The notes: generated from the letters alone by a model not told the origin. A DNA stretch of 44,977 nt from an uncultured Clostridia bacterium (GCA_947174325.1 CAMWIL010000004.1:1-44977), one strand, 5' to 3'; numbered from the stretch's first letter, positions 27,761 through 37,006 are shown. A program made the numbers and translations.

Positions 27761-28825
27761 TTATATATTTTTGATGATAAGATCGGTCATTTCTCTTGTG
27801 CCGAGAACTTCGTGTCCTTCTTCTCTCAAATCTGCCGTTCTTGCTCCGCTGTTGAGCGTAGTCTCAACCGCCTTTTCTATAGCGTCGCCTTCTTCCATAA
27901 GGTTGAAAGCATATTTGAGCATCATAGCTGCGGAAAGGATAGTCGCTATCGGATTGGCAATGTTCTTGCCCGCGATAGTAGGCGCAGAGCCGTGAATAGG
28001 CTCGTATAGACCTCTTGTCGTTTCGTTTATCGAAGCAGACGGGAGAATACCGATACTGCCTACGCATTGCGACGCAAGATCGGAGAGAATATCGCCGAAT
28101 AGATTGCCCGTTACGACAACGTCAAACTGCGACGGTTCTCTGACTAATTGCATAGCCATATTATCCACGAGCACGTCTTCAAGGAGCACGTCGGGATAGT
28201 CTTCGTGTATCTCGTGTACTACTTTTCTCCATACGCCCGAAGTTTTGAGTACGTTGGCTTTGTCTACCGAAGACACTTTTCCGCGTCTTTTCTGCGCAAG
28301 TTCAAAAGCCGTGCGGCAGATCCTTTCGATTTCCAGTTCGCCGTAAGCCATTACGTCATAGCCTTCGCGACCCATTTTGCCGTCTCTTACGCCCTTTTCG
28401 CCAAAGTATATTCCGCCGATAAGTTCTCTCACTACCATAATGTCAATATTTTTCGGATTTTTAAGAGGGCATACGTTTGACAGCGCCTCAAACATTTTAG
28501 CAGGGCGGAGATTGGCGTAGAGTTGCATTGCTTTTCGCACTCCGAGAAGCGCTCTTTCGGGGCGCGATTCATAGGGGAGTCCGTCATATTGAGGACCGCC
28601 TACCGCTCCGAGTAAAACGCTGTCGCTTGCAAGACAGACGTCAAGACTTTCCTTGGGAAGAGGTTCACCGTACTTATCGTAGGCGCAACCGCCGCATACG
28701 CTTTCGGTAAAATTGAATTTGTGATTGTATCTTTCCCCGATTTTCGTAAGTACGTTCATCGCGGAAGCCGTAACTTCTGGACCTATGCCGTCGCCTTTGA
28801 TTACGGCAATATTAAAAGTGCTCAT
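27761..28825 (-). CDS. leuB: 3-isopropylmalate dehydrogenase
   Basis: MSTFNIAVIKGDGIGPEVTASAMNVL...LLGAVGGPQYD...EPIHGSAPTIAGKNIANPIA. Confidence 0.96.
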   Translation of the reverse strand: MSTFNIAVIKGDGIGPEVTASAMNVLTKIGERYNHKFNFTESVCGGCAYDKYGEPLPKESLDVCLASDSVLLGAVGGPQYDGLPYESRPERALLGVRKAMQLYANLRPAKMFEALSNVCPLKNPKNIDIMVVRELIGGIYFGEKGVRDGKMGREGYDVMAYGELEIERICRTAFELAQKRRGKVSSVDKANVLKTSGVWRKVVHEIHEDYPDVLLEDVLVDNMAMQLVREPSQFDVVVTGNLFGDILSDLASQCVGSIGILPSASINETTRGLYEPIHGSAPTIAGKNIANPIATILSAAMMLKYAFNLMEEGDAIEKAVETTLNSGARTADLREEGHEVLGTREMTDLIIKNI

Positions 28826-28840
28826 ATATTTATTCTCCTG

Positions 28841-29329
28841 TTAAATCTTGTTGGCTTTGATTGCGTTGATAAGACCGCCGCATTCGATTATGTTTTGAAT
28901 AAACTTGGGGAAGGGCTGAGCTTGATAAGTCTTTCCCGTAGTTTCGTTTGTTATCAAGCCGGTGTCTACATTGACGCTTACTACGTCGTTTGCGCTTATT
29001 CCGTCTACCGCTTGCGGACATTCAAGAATATACAAACCGATATTAAGCGCATTGCGGTAAAAAATTCTGGCAAAAGATTTTGCTATAACGATAGAAACTC
29101 CGCAACCTTTGATAGCGATCGGAGCGTGTTCTCTTGACGAACCGCAACCAAAGTTTTTTCCGGCTACCATTATGTCGCCTTTTTGCACTTGCGTATAGAA
29201 TTCGGGATTTGTGTATTCCATACAGTGTTTTGCCAATTCTTTTTCGTCGAAGGTCGACAGATAAGTTGCAGGTACGATAACGTCCGTGTCTATATCGTCG
29301 CCGAATTTATATACTTTTCCTTTTATCAT
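28841..29329 (-). CDS. leuD: 3-isopropylmalate dehydratase small subunit
   Basis: [24 protein letters not shown]...[14 protein letters not shown]; start at ATG 29329 after GGAGGTGTAATC. Confidence 0.95.
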   Translation of the reverse strand: MIKGKVYKFGDDIDTDVIVPATYLSTFDEKELAKHCMEYTNPEFYTQVQKGDIMVAGKNFGCGSSREHAPIAIKGCGVSIVIAKSFARIFYRNALNIGLYILECPQAVDGISANDVVSVNVDTGLITNETTGKTYQAQPFPKFIQNIIECGGLINAIKANKI

Positions 29330-29331
29330 GA

Positions 29332-30615
29332 TTACACCTCCAATTTGCTTTCGCAAGTGAGTTTGCCGGCGATTGCGCTAGCCATTGCGGTAGCAGGGGA
29401 AGCAAGATAGATATAACTGTCTTTTGCGCCCATTCTGCCGATAAAATTACGGTTGGTCGTGGTTACGGCAACTTCTCCGCTTGCAAGTATTCCCATATGA
29501 CCGCCCAAACAAGGTCCGCAAGTCGGGGTAGATACTACCGCGCCGCCCTCGATGAACGTCTTGATATAACCCTTTTCCATTGCTTCGAGATAGATCTTGT
29601 TGGTCGCAGGAATGATTATCGTGCGTACGTTTGGATTTACTTTTCTGCCTTTAAGCACCTTAGCTGCTGCGGCAAGGTCGGAAATTCTTCCGTTGGTACA
29701 CGAACCGATAATTACCTGATCAATAGCAATTTCTTCTTTTACGTCTTCGACAAACTTGGTGTTTGACGGCAGATGGGGGAACGCTACTGTCGGCTTGATT
29801 GCGCTAAGATCTATATCGATAACTTGCTCGTAAGCGTCGTCTTCGCCTGCGCTCATAGTGTCAAACGCCTTTCCGCAAGAGTTTTTCACGTATTCCATAG
29901 TGATTTCATCTACGGGGAATACGCCGTTCTTTGCGCCGCATTCGATAGCCATATTACAGATCGTAAATCTGTCGTCCATTGTCATATATTTGACGCCTTC
30001 GCCTGCGAATTCGATCGATTTATAAAGCGCGCCGTCCACGCCGATAAGTCCTATGATATAGAGTATCACGTCCTTGCCCGATATGTATTTGCTCGGTTTT
30101 CCGATCAGGTTGAACTTTATTGCGGAAGGGACTTTGAGCCATACCTTGCCCGATAGCATAATGCCTGCGATATCCGTGCTTCCAACGCCGGTCGAGAATG
30201 CGCCCAACGCTCCGTAAGTACAGGTATGCGAGTCCGCGCCGATAACTATCGAATAAGGCTTTGCTATTCCTTTCTCAGGGAGCAAAGCGTGTTCGATACC
30301 CATTTCGCCTACGTCAAAGAAGTTTTTGACTCCTTCTTTTCTTGCAAAAGCGCGCACGCACTTGCACAATTCCGCCGACTTAATGTCGCGGTTAGGCGTG
30401 AAGTGGTCGAGGACGAACGTAACTTTGTCCGCGTCGTAAAGCTTGCCGCCGCTTTTGTTGAAAACGTCGATCGCTACCGGCGCCGTTACGTCATTGGACA
30501 ATGCGGTATCGACTTCTACGAGAGTAAGCGTACCTGCCGAAAGGGAAGTCGCCGCCTCTTCGTACGTCATACCGAGTTTTTTAGCCAGAATTTGTTGAGT
30601 CATCGTCAATTTCAT
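29332..30615 (-). CDS. leuC: 3-isopropylmalate dehydratase large subunit
   Basis: [11 protein letters not shown]...[27 protein letters not shown]...IGSCTNGR...[12 protein letters not shown]. Confidence 0.96.
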   Translation of the reverse strand: MKLTMTQQILAKKLGMTYEEAATSLSAGTLTLVEVDTALSNDVTAPVAIDVFNKSGGKLYDADKVTFVLDHFTPNRDIKSAELCKCVRAFARKEGVKNFFDVGEMGIEHALLPEKGIAKPYSIVIGADSHTCTYGALGAFSTGVGSTDIAGIMLSGKVWLKVPSAIKFNLIGKPSKYISGKDVILYIIGLIGVDGALYKSIEFAGEGVKYMTMDDRFTICNMAIECGAKNGVFPVDEITMEYVKNSCGKAFDTMSAGEDDAYEQVIDIDLSAIKPTVAFPHLPSNTKFVEDVKEEIAIDQVIIGSCTNGRISDLAAAAKVLKGRKVNPNVRTIIIPATNKIYLEAMEKGYIKTFIEGGAVVSTPTCGPCLGGHMGILASGEVAVTTTNRNFIGRMGAKDSYIYLASPATAMASAIAGKLTCESKLEV

Positions 30616-30707
30616 AGCCAAACCTCCTATATATAAAAAATGAATTTACCAATTTATTTACCCGACCTTTTCAAAGAAAAGTTTTATAAACGTCTTAATT
30701 TATCGGG

Positions 30708-32435
30708 TCAGTTCTTGAACGTGGCTTTCCTCTTCTTTACCACTACAAGAATTACGACAGTAGCCGCGATAGCCACTACCACAGCGGGAAGAGTGATAGC
30801 CAAAGCAAGTTGCCATGACGTAAGACCGTTTGGTTGAACGTTTTCAGTCTTGACGTAAGCAATCTTGTCATTGTAGATTATTTGAGTCCATTCGCTGTTT
30901 TTATCGTATTTGTTTTTTAGATAGATTTGCGAGCCTTCGCTTACTTCGTCTACGACAACGCTGTCTTCTTGCGGAAGCGCGTAGATTTTAATGTATTCTC
31001 CCAATTTTTGCGAGGATAGTTTTGCGGTCTTAGACAAATCAGGCGCGGTCAAACTTGTGTAAGGAGAAACGTTGAGATACTTGACGTAGCCGTATACCAA
31101 CTCTCCGCTGTCTTTATTTATACATCCGACTTTGTACCAACCCCATTCAAAAGATCCGTCCTGTCCGACGTTATCTATTACGACGAGTTGATCGTAGATC
31201 GACGCGTAGCGCAGTACGCTGTTTACGCTGTCGTCTAATGGATATTTATATATCGGCGTATCAGGATGAAGCGCTTGCGCGTAAAGCCCTATCGAAAGAT
31301 TGCTTTGCGTAGGGCAGAGCGCTATGCTTGCTTGTTTTTTGACGTAGCCGAACACTGCTTTTGAGAGCGTTGTGTCGTAAAAATACGTATAGTAAAAATC
31401 TCCGCTTTCGCTAAGTATCAAGACGTATTCGTTTGACGGCAGTACCGCCAAGGTCTGCAAATGTCTAGGAGAAGAATACAACGTCACGCTGTCCGTAGTC
31501 TTGTAGACGGATATGCTGTCATACTCGCTGGGATGAGTATATTTCGTCTTGTCGAAAGAACTGTAATAGTTTAGCGCTCCGTCATATTCGTATACGTTGA
31601 TAGCGTAAATGTCCGACTTGATATACACGAAATGCTTTGAGTTTACGCTGTCGTACGTAGCGTATATAACGCTGTCCGCGCCTACGCCGTTTTCCAATAA
31701 TTTATCGAATTCCTTGCTTTGCGTATTGTAAGCGTACGCGCCGTTTTCGTCAATGCAAATAAGTTTTCCGTCAGATACAGTCAAGTCCTTGAAGTTTCTA
31801 TCATAAGTGACTTGGTATTCGTCCAGAGACGTTTCGTCGTACATTATATTTTTTGTTATGGCGTACAAATCGCCTTCTATCAAAGCATAGAGCGTTGCGT
31901 TGGCGGTTTCTTTAATCAAAGCAAATTCTTGAGTATTAGCAAACAAGCCTTTTTTTGAAGAATACGGCATTTCAACATTGTAATTTTCGGTTTCGAAGTT
32001 TATTACGTCGTACTCATTGATCGCGTACAGATTACCATTGTCGTCGTTGTAGAGCGAGATAAGCCCTTGAAGATTTACGTTAGAGTAATTAATTTTATTT
32101 ATGCCGCTCGACGAGTAGGAATAGACAAACATCATCGTAGAATTGCCTTTCTTTGCGAGCAGAACGACGTGCGTGGAATTCATTGCGATGGAAACGAATT
32201 TGTCAAAGTCTTGACTCTCATCGTATGATAAAACTTTGTTGTCTTTTGCTACGTAAACCGTCTTGCCGTTTGTATAGGCAAAGTCCTCGTTGTATGCCGT
32301 CAGCAAGGAGTCTCCGTCCAAAGAGACGATGACGTCAATGTTTTCCGCCATGGCTGTCATAGGTATTTGAGATGAAAATATCGCCATACAGACACAGCAA
32401 AGTATAAGCGCGCATGCAAACAAAATTCTTTTCAT
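30708..32435 (-). CDS. Secreted/membrane protein with propeller-like and SH3-like repeats and C-terminal TM anchor
   Basis: Signal MKRILFACALILCCVCMAIFSS; SH3-like segments (VYGYVKYLNVS, KIAYVKTENVQP); C-terminal LALAITLPAVVVAIAATVVILVVVKKRK. Confidence 0.75.
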   Translation of the reverse strand: MKRILFACALILCCVCMAIFSSQIPMTAMAENIDVIVSLDGDSLLTAYNEDFAYTNGKTVYVAKDNKVLSYDESQDFDKFVSIAMNSTHVVLLAKKGNSTMMFVYSYSSSGINKINYSNVNLQGLISLYNDDNGNLYAINEYDVINFETENYNVEMPYSSKKGLFANTQEFALIKETANATLYALIEGDLYAITKNIMYDETSLDEYQVTYDRNFKDLTVSDGKLICIDENGAYAYNTQSKEFDKLLENGVGADSVIYATYDSVNSKHFVYIKSDIYAINVYEYDGALNYYSSFDKTKYTHPSEYDSISVYKTTDSVTLYSSPRHLQTLAVLPSNEYVLILSESGDFYYTYFYDTTLSKAVFGYVKKQASIALCPTQSNLSIGLYAQALHPDTPIYKYPLDDSVNSVLRYASIYDQLVVIDNVGQDGSFEWGWYKVGCINKDSGELVYGYVKYLNVSPYTSLTAPDLSKTAKLSSQKLGEYIKIYALPQEDSVVVDEVSEGSQIYLKNKYDKNSEWTQIIYNDKIAYVKTENVQPNGLTSWQLALAITLPAVVVAIAATVVILVVVKKRKATFKN

Positions 32436-32570
32436 ATAAAGTATTATATCATACAAAAATAAAAAATTAAAGTAAATTTATAATATGCGCGCGGAATTAT
32501 ATTAATATAGATTGAAAATAAATAAAAATTGTGCTAAAATAATCTTGCAATACAATATATTGGGAAGATA

Positions 32571-33542
32571 ATGTCAAAAAATAAGTTTTACAATAAAAAT
32601 AAGAATAAGAACAAAACGCTTTCTCCCGAACAAGCCGTGCAGGCGGCAATAGACGCGGGATCTAATGCAAAGAGGGAAGACTTGTTAAGACCCGTCGAGG
32701 ATTTGAAACTGGACGAGAATATAATCGGTTTTCTTAAAGCAGGCAGGATAAATATCCTTGCCGAGCTTGCTTGTCGCAATTTCCAACAGATGTATAAAAT
32801 ACAGAATATAGGAAGAAAACAGTGCATAGCGATATCCAACGCTATGTCCAGATACGGCGTAAAATTTGCAAAGGACGCTGCGCAAGGCGAACAACAACGC
32901 GTCTTTGATAACAAAACTGACAAACATAACAATAAAGAACAAAATAGAGAAAAAGTCCACGCCGGCGCAGATAAGAGAAATCATAATTTCAATACCGCGG
33001 ACGATACGCATAGCAAGAAGAACAAGAATAAAAACGAAAACGCAAATCTAAATCAGTATCTTTCAAAACTCTACAACGGAATGTCAATGTCCGAAATTCT
33101 TATGGGCAGGAGAGAACGTCCCGCAGTGGAAAGGATAGACAGAGAACCGTTGACGGAAAAAAGTCTTATCAAGTTTTGCCGTAAAGGGAAGTGGGGATAC
33201 AAGGATTGGAAAGGAAACGTTATCGTTCCCCCTCAATATGAAGAAGCGTTTGGCTTTTTTGAGGAGCGCGGTTGCGTAGAAAAGGACGGAAAACTCGGCT
33301 ATATAGATAGGAAAAACAATCTTGTAATAGACTTCAAATACGATTGCGCAAATTCTTTCAGCGAAGGTTTGGCTTCCGTTACGATAGGCGAGAAGAGCGG
33401 ATATATCGATCTTGACGGCAATCAAGTCGTAGATTTCATATACGATATAGCGACGCCGTTTTCCGGTGGAAAGGCTATCGTAAGACTTGAAGACCGTTGG
33501 GGAGTGCTCAGCAGAGATACGTTGGACGTATTTTGGAGATAA
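32571..33542 (+). CDS. RpoA-CTD-like HhH domain fused to WG (KWG) repeats
   Basis: N-term VEDLKLDENIIGFLKAGRINILAELACRNFQQMYKIQNIGRKQ; C-term KWGYKDWKGNVIVPPQYEEAFGFFEERGCVEKDGKLGYIDRKNNLVID repeats. Confidence 0.8.
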   Translation: MSKNKFYNKNKNKNKTLSPEQAVQAAIDAGSNAKREDLLRPVEDLKLDENIIGFLKAGRINILAELACRNFQQMYKIQNIGRKQCIAISNAMSRYGVKFAKDAAQGEQQRVFDNKTDKHNNKEQNREKVHAGADKRNHNFNTADDTHSKKNKNKNENANLNQYLSKLYNGMSMSEILMGRRERPAVERIDREPLTEKSLIKFCRKGKWGYKDWKGNVIVPPQYEEAFGFFEERGCVEKDGKLGYIDRKNNLVIDFKYDCANSFSEGLASVTIGEKSGYIDLDGNQVVDFIYDIATPFSGGKAIVRLEDRWGVLSRDTLDVFWR

Positions 33543-33569
33543 AATTACTTTTTCGGAGGTAAACGTTTT

Positions 33570-33944
33570 ATGCAAAAACAAAGATTACTTGAAAATGCTT
33601 TGCTCGTTATGAATAATGCTCACGCGCCATATTCGGGATATAAAATTGGTTGCGCGGTAATGGGCGAAAGCGGTAAGATCTACGTCGGTTGTAATATCGA
33701 AAACGTAAGTTACGGCGCTACTATCTGCGCGGAACAAGTAGCTATGGGTACGGCGATTGCAGGCAGCGAACACGGCTTTATGGCAATGGCAATAGTCGGT
33801 TCGGGCGAGAGTATGCCATATCCGTGCGGTATCGTAAGACAGTTTATAAAAGAGTTCTGCAACGATTTGGTGATCTACGTTTCCAACTGCAAAGGCGAAG
33901 TCGTAGAAACCAACATAAAAGAACTTTATCCACTCCAGTTTTAG
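33570..33944 (+). CDS. Cytidine deaminase-like protein with variant zinc site
   Basis: HAPYSGYKIGCAV...VGCNIENVSYGATICAEQVAM...YPCGIVRQFIKEF. Confidence 0.85.
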   Translation: MQKQRLLENALLVMNNAHAPYSGYKIGCAVMGESGKIYVGCNIENVSYGATICAEQVAMGTAIAGSEHGFMAMAIVGSGESMPYPCGIVRQFIKEFCNDLVIYVSNCKGEVVETNIKELYPLQF

Positions 33945-33948
33945 GGGT

Positions 33949-34060
33949 GTTCGGCGGAAAGGCAGGCTACACAGAATTAAAAAGCGACTTTTCCGCCGAC
34001 TAACCGTTTGGCTCACGCTCATCGTACGGACGTACGACTCGGTTCGCCAAACGGTCATTC
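33949..34060. repeat. Palindromic intergenic element, family R3 copy A
   Basis: TCGGCGGAAA(33951)/TTTCCGCCGA(33990); ACCGTTTGGC(34003)/GCCAAACGGT(34046); TCGTACG-ga-CGTACGA (34022..34037). Confidence 0.7.
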
Positions 34061-34097
34061 AACAAAAAATTCATCTTTTTACTTACTGTATATCTGT

Positions 34098-34274
34098 CTT
34101 ACCGCCGAACGGGTTTGGTCGCATATTCTACTGTGACCGCCAACAGAGCAATTAAAAATTTTATTGATTTTTCTTATACTGCCTTGACAAAAAATTCGCT
34201 ATTTTACTAATTGCAAATTTTCCTTACCGCCGAACGGGTTTGGTCGCATATTCTACTGTGACCGCCAACAGAGC
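34098..34274. repeat. Two perfect 52-bp direct repeats
   Basis: CTTACCGCCGAACGGGTTTGGTCGCATATTCTACTGTGACCGCCAACAGAGC at 34098..34149 and 34223..34274. Confidence 0.9.
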
Positions 34275-34290
34275 GTAACAATTTTTTATT

Positions 34291-34330
34291 TGTCATTTCG
34301 AGCGAAGTGTAAGCGTAGTCAAGCAATCTC
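34291..34330. repeat. R4 dispersed repeat (TGTCATTYCGAGCGAAG...AATCTC type)
   Basis: TGTCATTTCGAGCGAAGTGTAAGCGTAGTCAAGCAATCTC. Confidence 0.7.
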
Positions 34331-34395
34331 AAATAATGAGAATGCAGAACGAGGGCAAGCGATTTCGCCTGCATTTTTCGTATCAAAGGAATTTG

Positions 34396-34620
34396 TTATT
34401 TCATTTCGGGGAAATCTCTTCCAATAAGTTCATCAACACTAATACCGTAATAATCGGCGAGTTGTACGCAAAAGTCAATGTTAGGAAGTCCTTTTCCTGC
34501 TTCCCACCAACTAATCATTTGTTGATTCAATCCTGTTTCTCTTGCTAATTTGCTTTGAGATAAACCTCTGATTTCGCGTTGATATTTAAGCGCTTCACTA
34601 TAATTCAACATTTGTAACAC
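34396..34620 (-). CDS. XRE-family HTH regulator (paralogue of 275..484)
   Basis: YSEALKYQREIRGLSQSKLARETGLNQQMISWWEAGKGLPNIDFCVQLADYYGISVDELIGRD. Confidence 0.88.
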   Translation of the reverse strand: MLQMLNYSEALKYQREIRGLSQSKLARETGLNQQMISWWEAGKGLPNIDFCVQLADYYGISVDELIGRDFPEMK

Positions 34621-34722
34621 CTCTGTATTGTTATGATACAGAAAAATATGTAAAATTACTTGCGTTACAGAAATTTATGTGATATATTGAATTTGAAAAT
34701 AAATCTATATTAATGAGATAAA

Positions 34723-35265
34723 ATGATTATGAAAGTTGCATTTATAGGACAAATAAATTCTCTTGATAAAGAGCAAGTTAAATCAGTGTTTGAGATAGTT
34801 AAGGCTAGAATAGAAAAGTTGATAACGGAAGACGGTGCAGACGAATTTATTTTCGGTTCGTCTAGTACGTTTTCTGATTTGTGTTATATTGCTGTAACAG
34901 AATTAAAAGAAAAGTATCCTGATATTCAGCGATATTATATTAGTATGTTCAGTAAACTGGGCAAGAAGTATAAAAAGCAATTAAGCGAATCATTTGAAAG
35001 GTGTCAATATCCGGCGACTAATAGGGAAATGGGGCGTTTGCCACATATAAAGGTTGATCAGTTGATAATAGATGCGTGCGATTTAATTGTTACTTATTAC
35101 GATAAAGACGAAGTTCAGTATTATAAGTATTATGAAGAAACTCAAATTACTTTATATAACAATAACACCCCGCCTATGAGCAAAACGAAAATTGCCTTAA
35201 ACTATGCTTTCAAAAATGATAAAGAGTTTATCAATTTATTTAGCGGAGAGAACTTAAACGCTTAA
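34723..35265 (+). CDS. SLOG-superfamily protein (paralogue of 877..1413); start may be ATG 34729
   Basis: MKVAFIGQ...IEKLITEDGADEFIFGSSSTFSDLCYIAVTELKEKYPDIQRYYIS...NNNTPPMSKTKIALNYAFKNDKEFINLFSGENLNA. Confidence 0.7.
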   Translation: MIMKVAFIGQINSLDKEQVKSVFEIVKARIEKLITEDGADEFIFGSSSTFSDLCYIAVTELKEKYPDIQRYYISMFSKLGKKYKKQLSESFERCQYPATNREMGRLPHIKVDQLIIDACDLIVTYYDKDEVQYYKYYEETQITLYNNNTPPMSKTKIALNYAFKNDKEFINLFSGENLNA

Positions 35266-35309
35266 TTCATTGAGATTTTTTAATACGCTCAAGGTGGCAA
35301 GTAGCGCGC

Positions 35310-35415
35310 AAAGAAGTTTTAGCGGTTATTTGCTCATAGTTTTTGGTTTAGCTAATTGGCGATATACTTTTGCTGTCGCTAAAAAATATGGCTAAAATAA
35401 TTGCTAAACTTCTTT
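35310..35415. repeat. R1 palindromic repeat copy 3 (inverted orientation)
   Basis: AAAGAAGTTTTAGCGGTTATTTGCTCATAGTTTTTGGTTTAGC...GCTAAAAAATATGGCTAAAATAATTGCTAAACTTCTTT. Confidence 0.85.
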
Positions 35416-35514
35416 GAAAGCGTTCACACTAAAAATTAAAAAGATATTAAATGCTTTTACAATTAACGCACTTCCAAGCTAATGGTAAGGTAAGCAAATT
35501 AAGCCATTAAAATG

Positions 35515-35540
35515 CCCCTCGTAATGCGAATTACGAGGGG
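35515..35540. terminator. Terminator-like hairpin downstream of purF
   Basis: CCCCTCGTAAT-gcga-ATTACGAGGGG. Confidence 0.65.
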
Positions 35541-35599
35541 AGTATTCATTATATTGATTTTGCAAAAAAGACGTTGTCTTACTTTATTCTCTTTTGCGA

Positions 35600-37006
35600 T
35601 TAGTCGAGTATATTTTTGTCGTCGTGTTCTCCGGGAACTTTGCAAGGGTATTTGCCTGTGAAGCAGCCTTTGCAGAATTTAACCGTTGAGTCGGGCGCGA
35701 TTTTGTCGATAGTTTCCATATCAAGGAAGGCGAGCGAATCAGCGCCTATCTTTATTCTCAATTCTTCCATCGTATAGTTGTTGCAGGCAAGATCCTTTCT
35801 GGACGGTATATCCGTGCCAAAGAAACATGGATAGATAAACGGAGGAGAAGAGATTCTTACGTGCACTTCTTTTGCTCCCGATCTTTTGAGAAGTTTGATT
35901 ATATTGGCAAGTGTCGTGCCTCTTACGATAGAGTCGTCTACCATTACTATTCTTTTGCCTTCGACGTTGCTTTTGAGAGTATTGAGTTTGAGCGCAACGC
36001 TCTTTTCTCTCATCGCTTGGGTAGGCTGGATAAACGTTCTGCCGATATATCTGTTTTTGATAAGACCTACGCCGTATGGAATTCCGCTTTCGTGAGCGTA
36101 GCCTATTGCCGCGGGAAGTCCGCTGTCAGGTACGCCTATTACTACGTCTGCGTCAACGGGAGCTTTTTTAGCAAGCATTTTACCTGCGTTCATTCTCGCT
36201 TCGTTTACGCTTTGACCGTCGATCACGCTGTCGGGTCTTGCAGTATAAATGTGTTCGAATATGCAAAGTCCGCTTCTCGACGAGCAGTATTTTTTATTGG
36301 ATATAGTTTCGTTTTCGTTTACGATAACGATTTCGCCGGGGAGAACGTCCCTTTCAAACGTAGCGCCGATCGTCTCGAATGCGCAGCTTTCGCTTGCGAA
36401 AATAACGTTGTCTTGAAGTTTGCCGATACAAAGCGGACGGATACCGAATCTGTCTCTTACGGCAATGAGTTTTCTCGGACTCATAATGAGCAAAGAGAAT
36501 GCGCCTTGAAGCATAGGGAAGACTTTTTCCACAGCTTCTTCGATACTCTTTGATTTAAGTCTTTGATTGGCGATAAGATAAGATACTACTTCGCTGTCGC
36601 TTGTCGTGTGGAATATCGCGCCTCTGGCTTCGAGTTTTTCTCTCAATTCTTTGGCGTTGGTAATGTTTCCGTTGTGAGATACCGTGAGGTTGCCCTTAGC
36701 GTATTTTACGCTGATAGGCTGAGCATTTTCCGGCGTATTGTTTCCTGTCGTGGAATATCTCACGTGTCCGATTGCGAGTTCGCCCTGCAAGTGAGCCAAA
36801 TTGTTATCATTAAAAACTTCGCTTACCAAACCGAGGTTTTTGACAAGAGTGATCTCTCTGTCGCGGTTTACGGCGATACCTGCCGCTTCCTGTCCGCGGT
36901 GTTGGAGCGCAAAAAGTCCGAAGTAAACTTGATTTGCTATGTTGCCGATATTTGATTTGTCATATATACCGAAGATTCCGCACTCTTCTTTTATATTATC
37001 CGACAT
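35600..37006 (-). CDS. purF: Amidophosphoribosyltransferase
   Basis: ECGIFGIYDKSN...LQHRGQEAAGIAV...IGHVRYSTTGNN...VMVDDSIVRGTTLANIIKLL. Confidence 0.97.
   Translation of the reverse strand: MSDNIKEECGIFGIYDKSNIGNIANQVYFGLFALQHRGQEAAGIAVNRDREITLVKNLGLVSEVFNDNNLAHLQGELAIGHVRYSTTGNNTPENAQPISVKYAKGNLTVSHNGNITNAKELREKLEARGAIFHTTSDSEVVSYLIANQRLKSKSIEEAVEKVFPMLQGAFSLLIMSPRKLIAVRDRFGIRPLCIGKLQDNVIFASESCAFETIGATFERDVLPGEIVIVNENETISNKKYCSSRSGLCIFEHIYTARPDSVIDGQSVNEARMNAGKMLAKKAPVDADVVIGVPDSGLPAAIGYAHESGIPYGVGLIKNRYIGRTFIQPTQAMREKSVALKLNTLKSNVEGKRIVMVDDSIVRGTTLANIIKLLKRSGAKEVHVRISSPPFIYPCFFGTDIPSRKDLACNNYTMEELRIKIGADSLAFLDMETIDKIAPDSTVKFCKGCFTGKYPCKVPGEHDDKNILD

Noticed and set aside
34098-34274. Possible CRISPR (two identical 52-bp repeats)
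   Set aside because: Only two units, repeats too long, 73-bp spacer, no cas genes; more like a duplicated intergenic element.
35861-36553. 230-aa plus-strand ORF opposite purF
   Set aside because: Antisense to an unambiguous PurF; no motif support.
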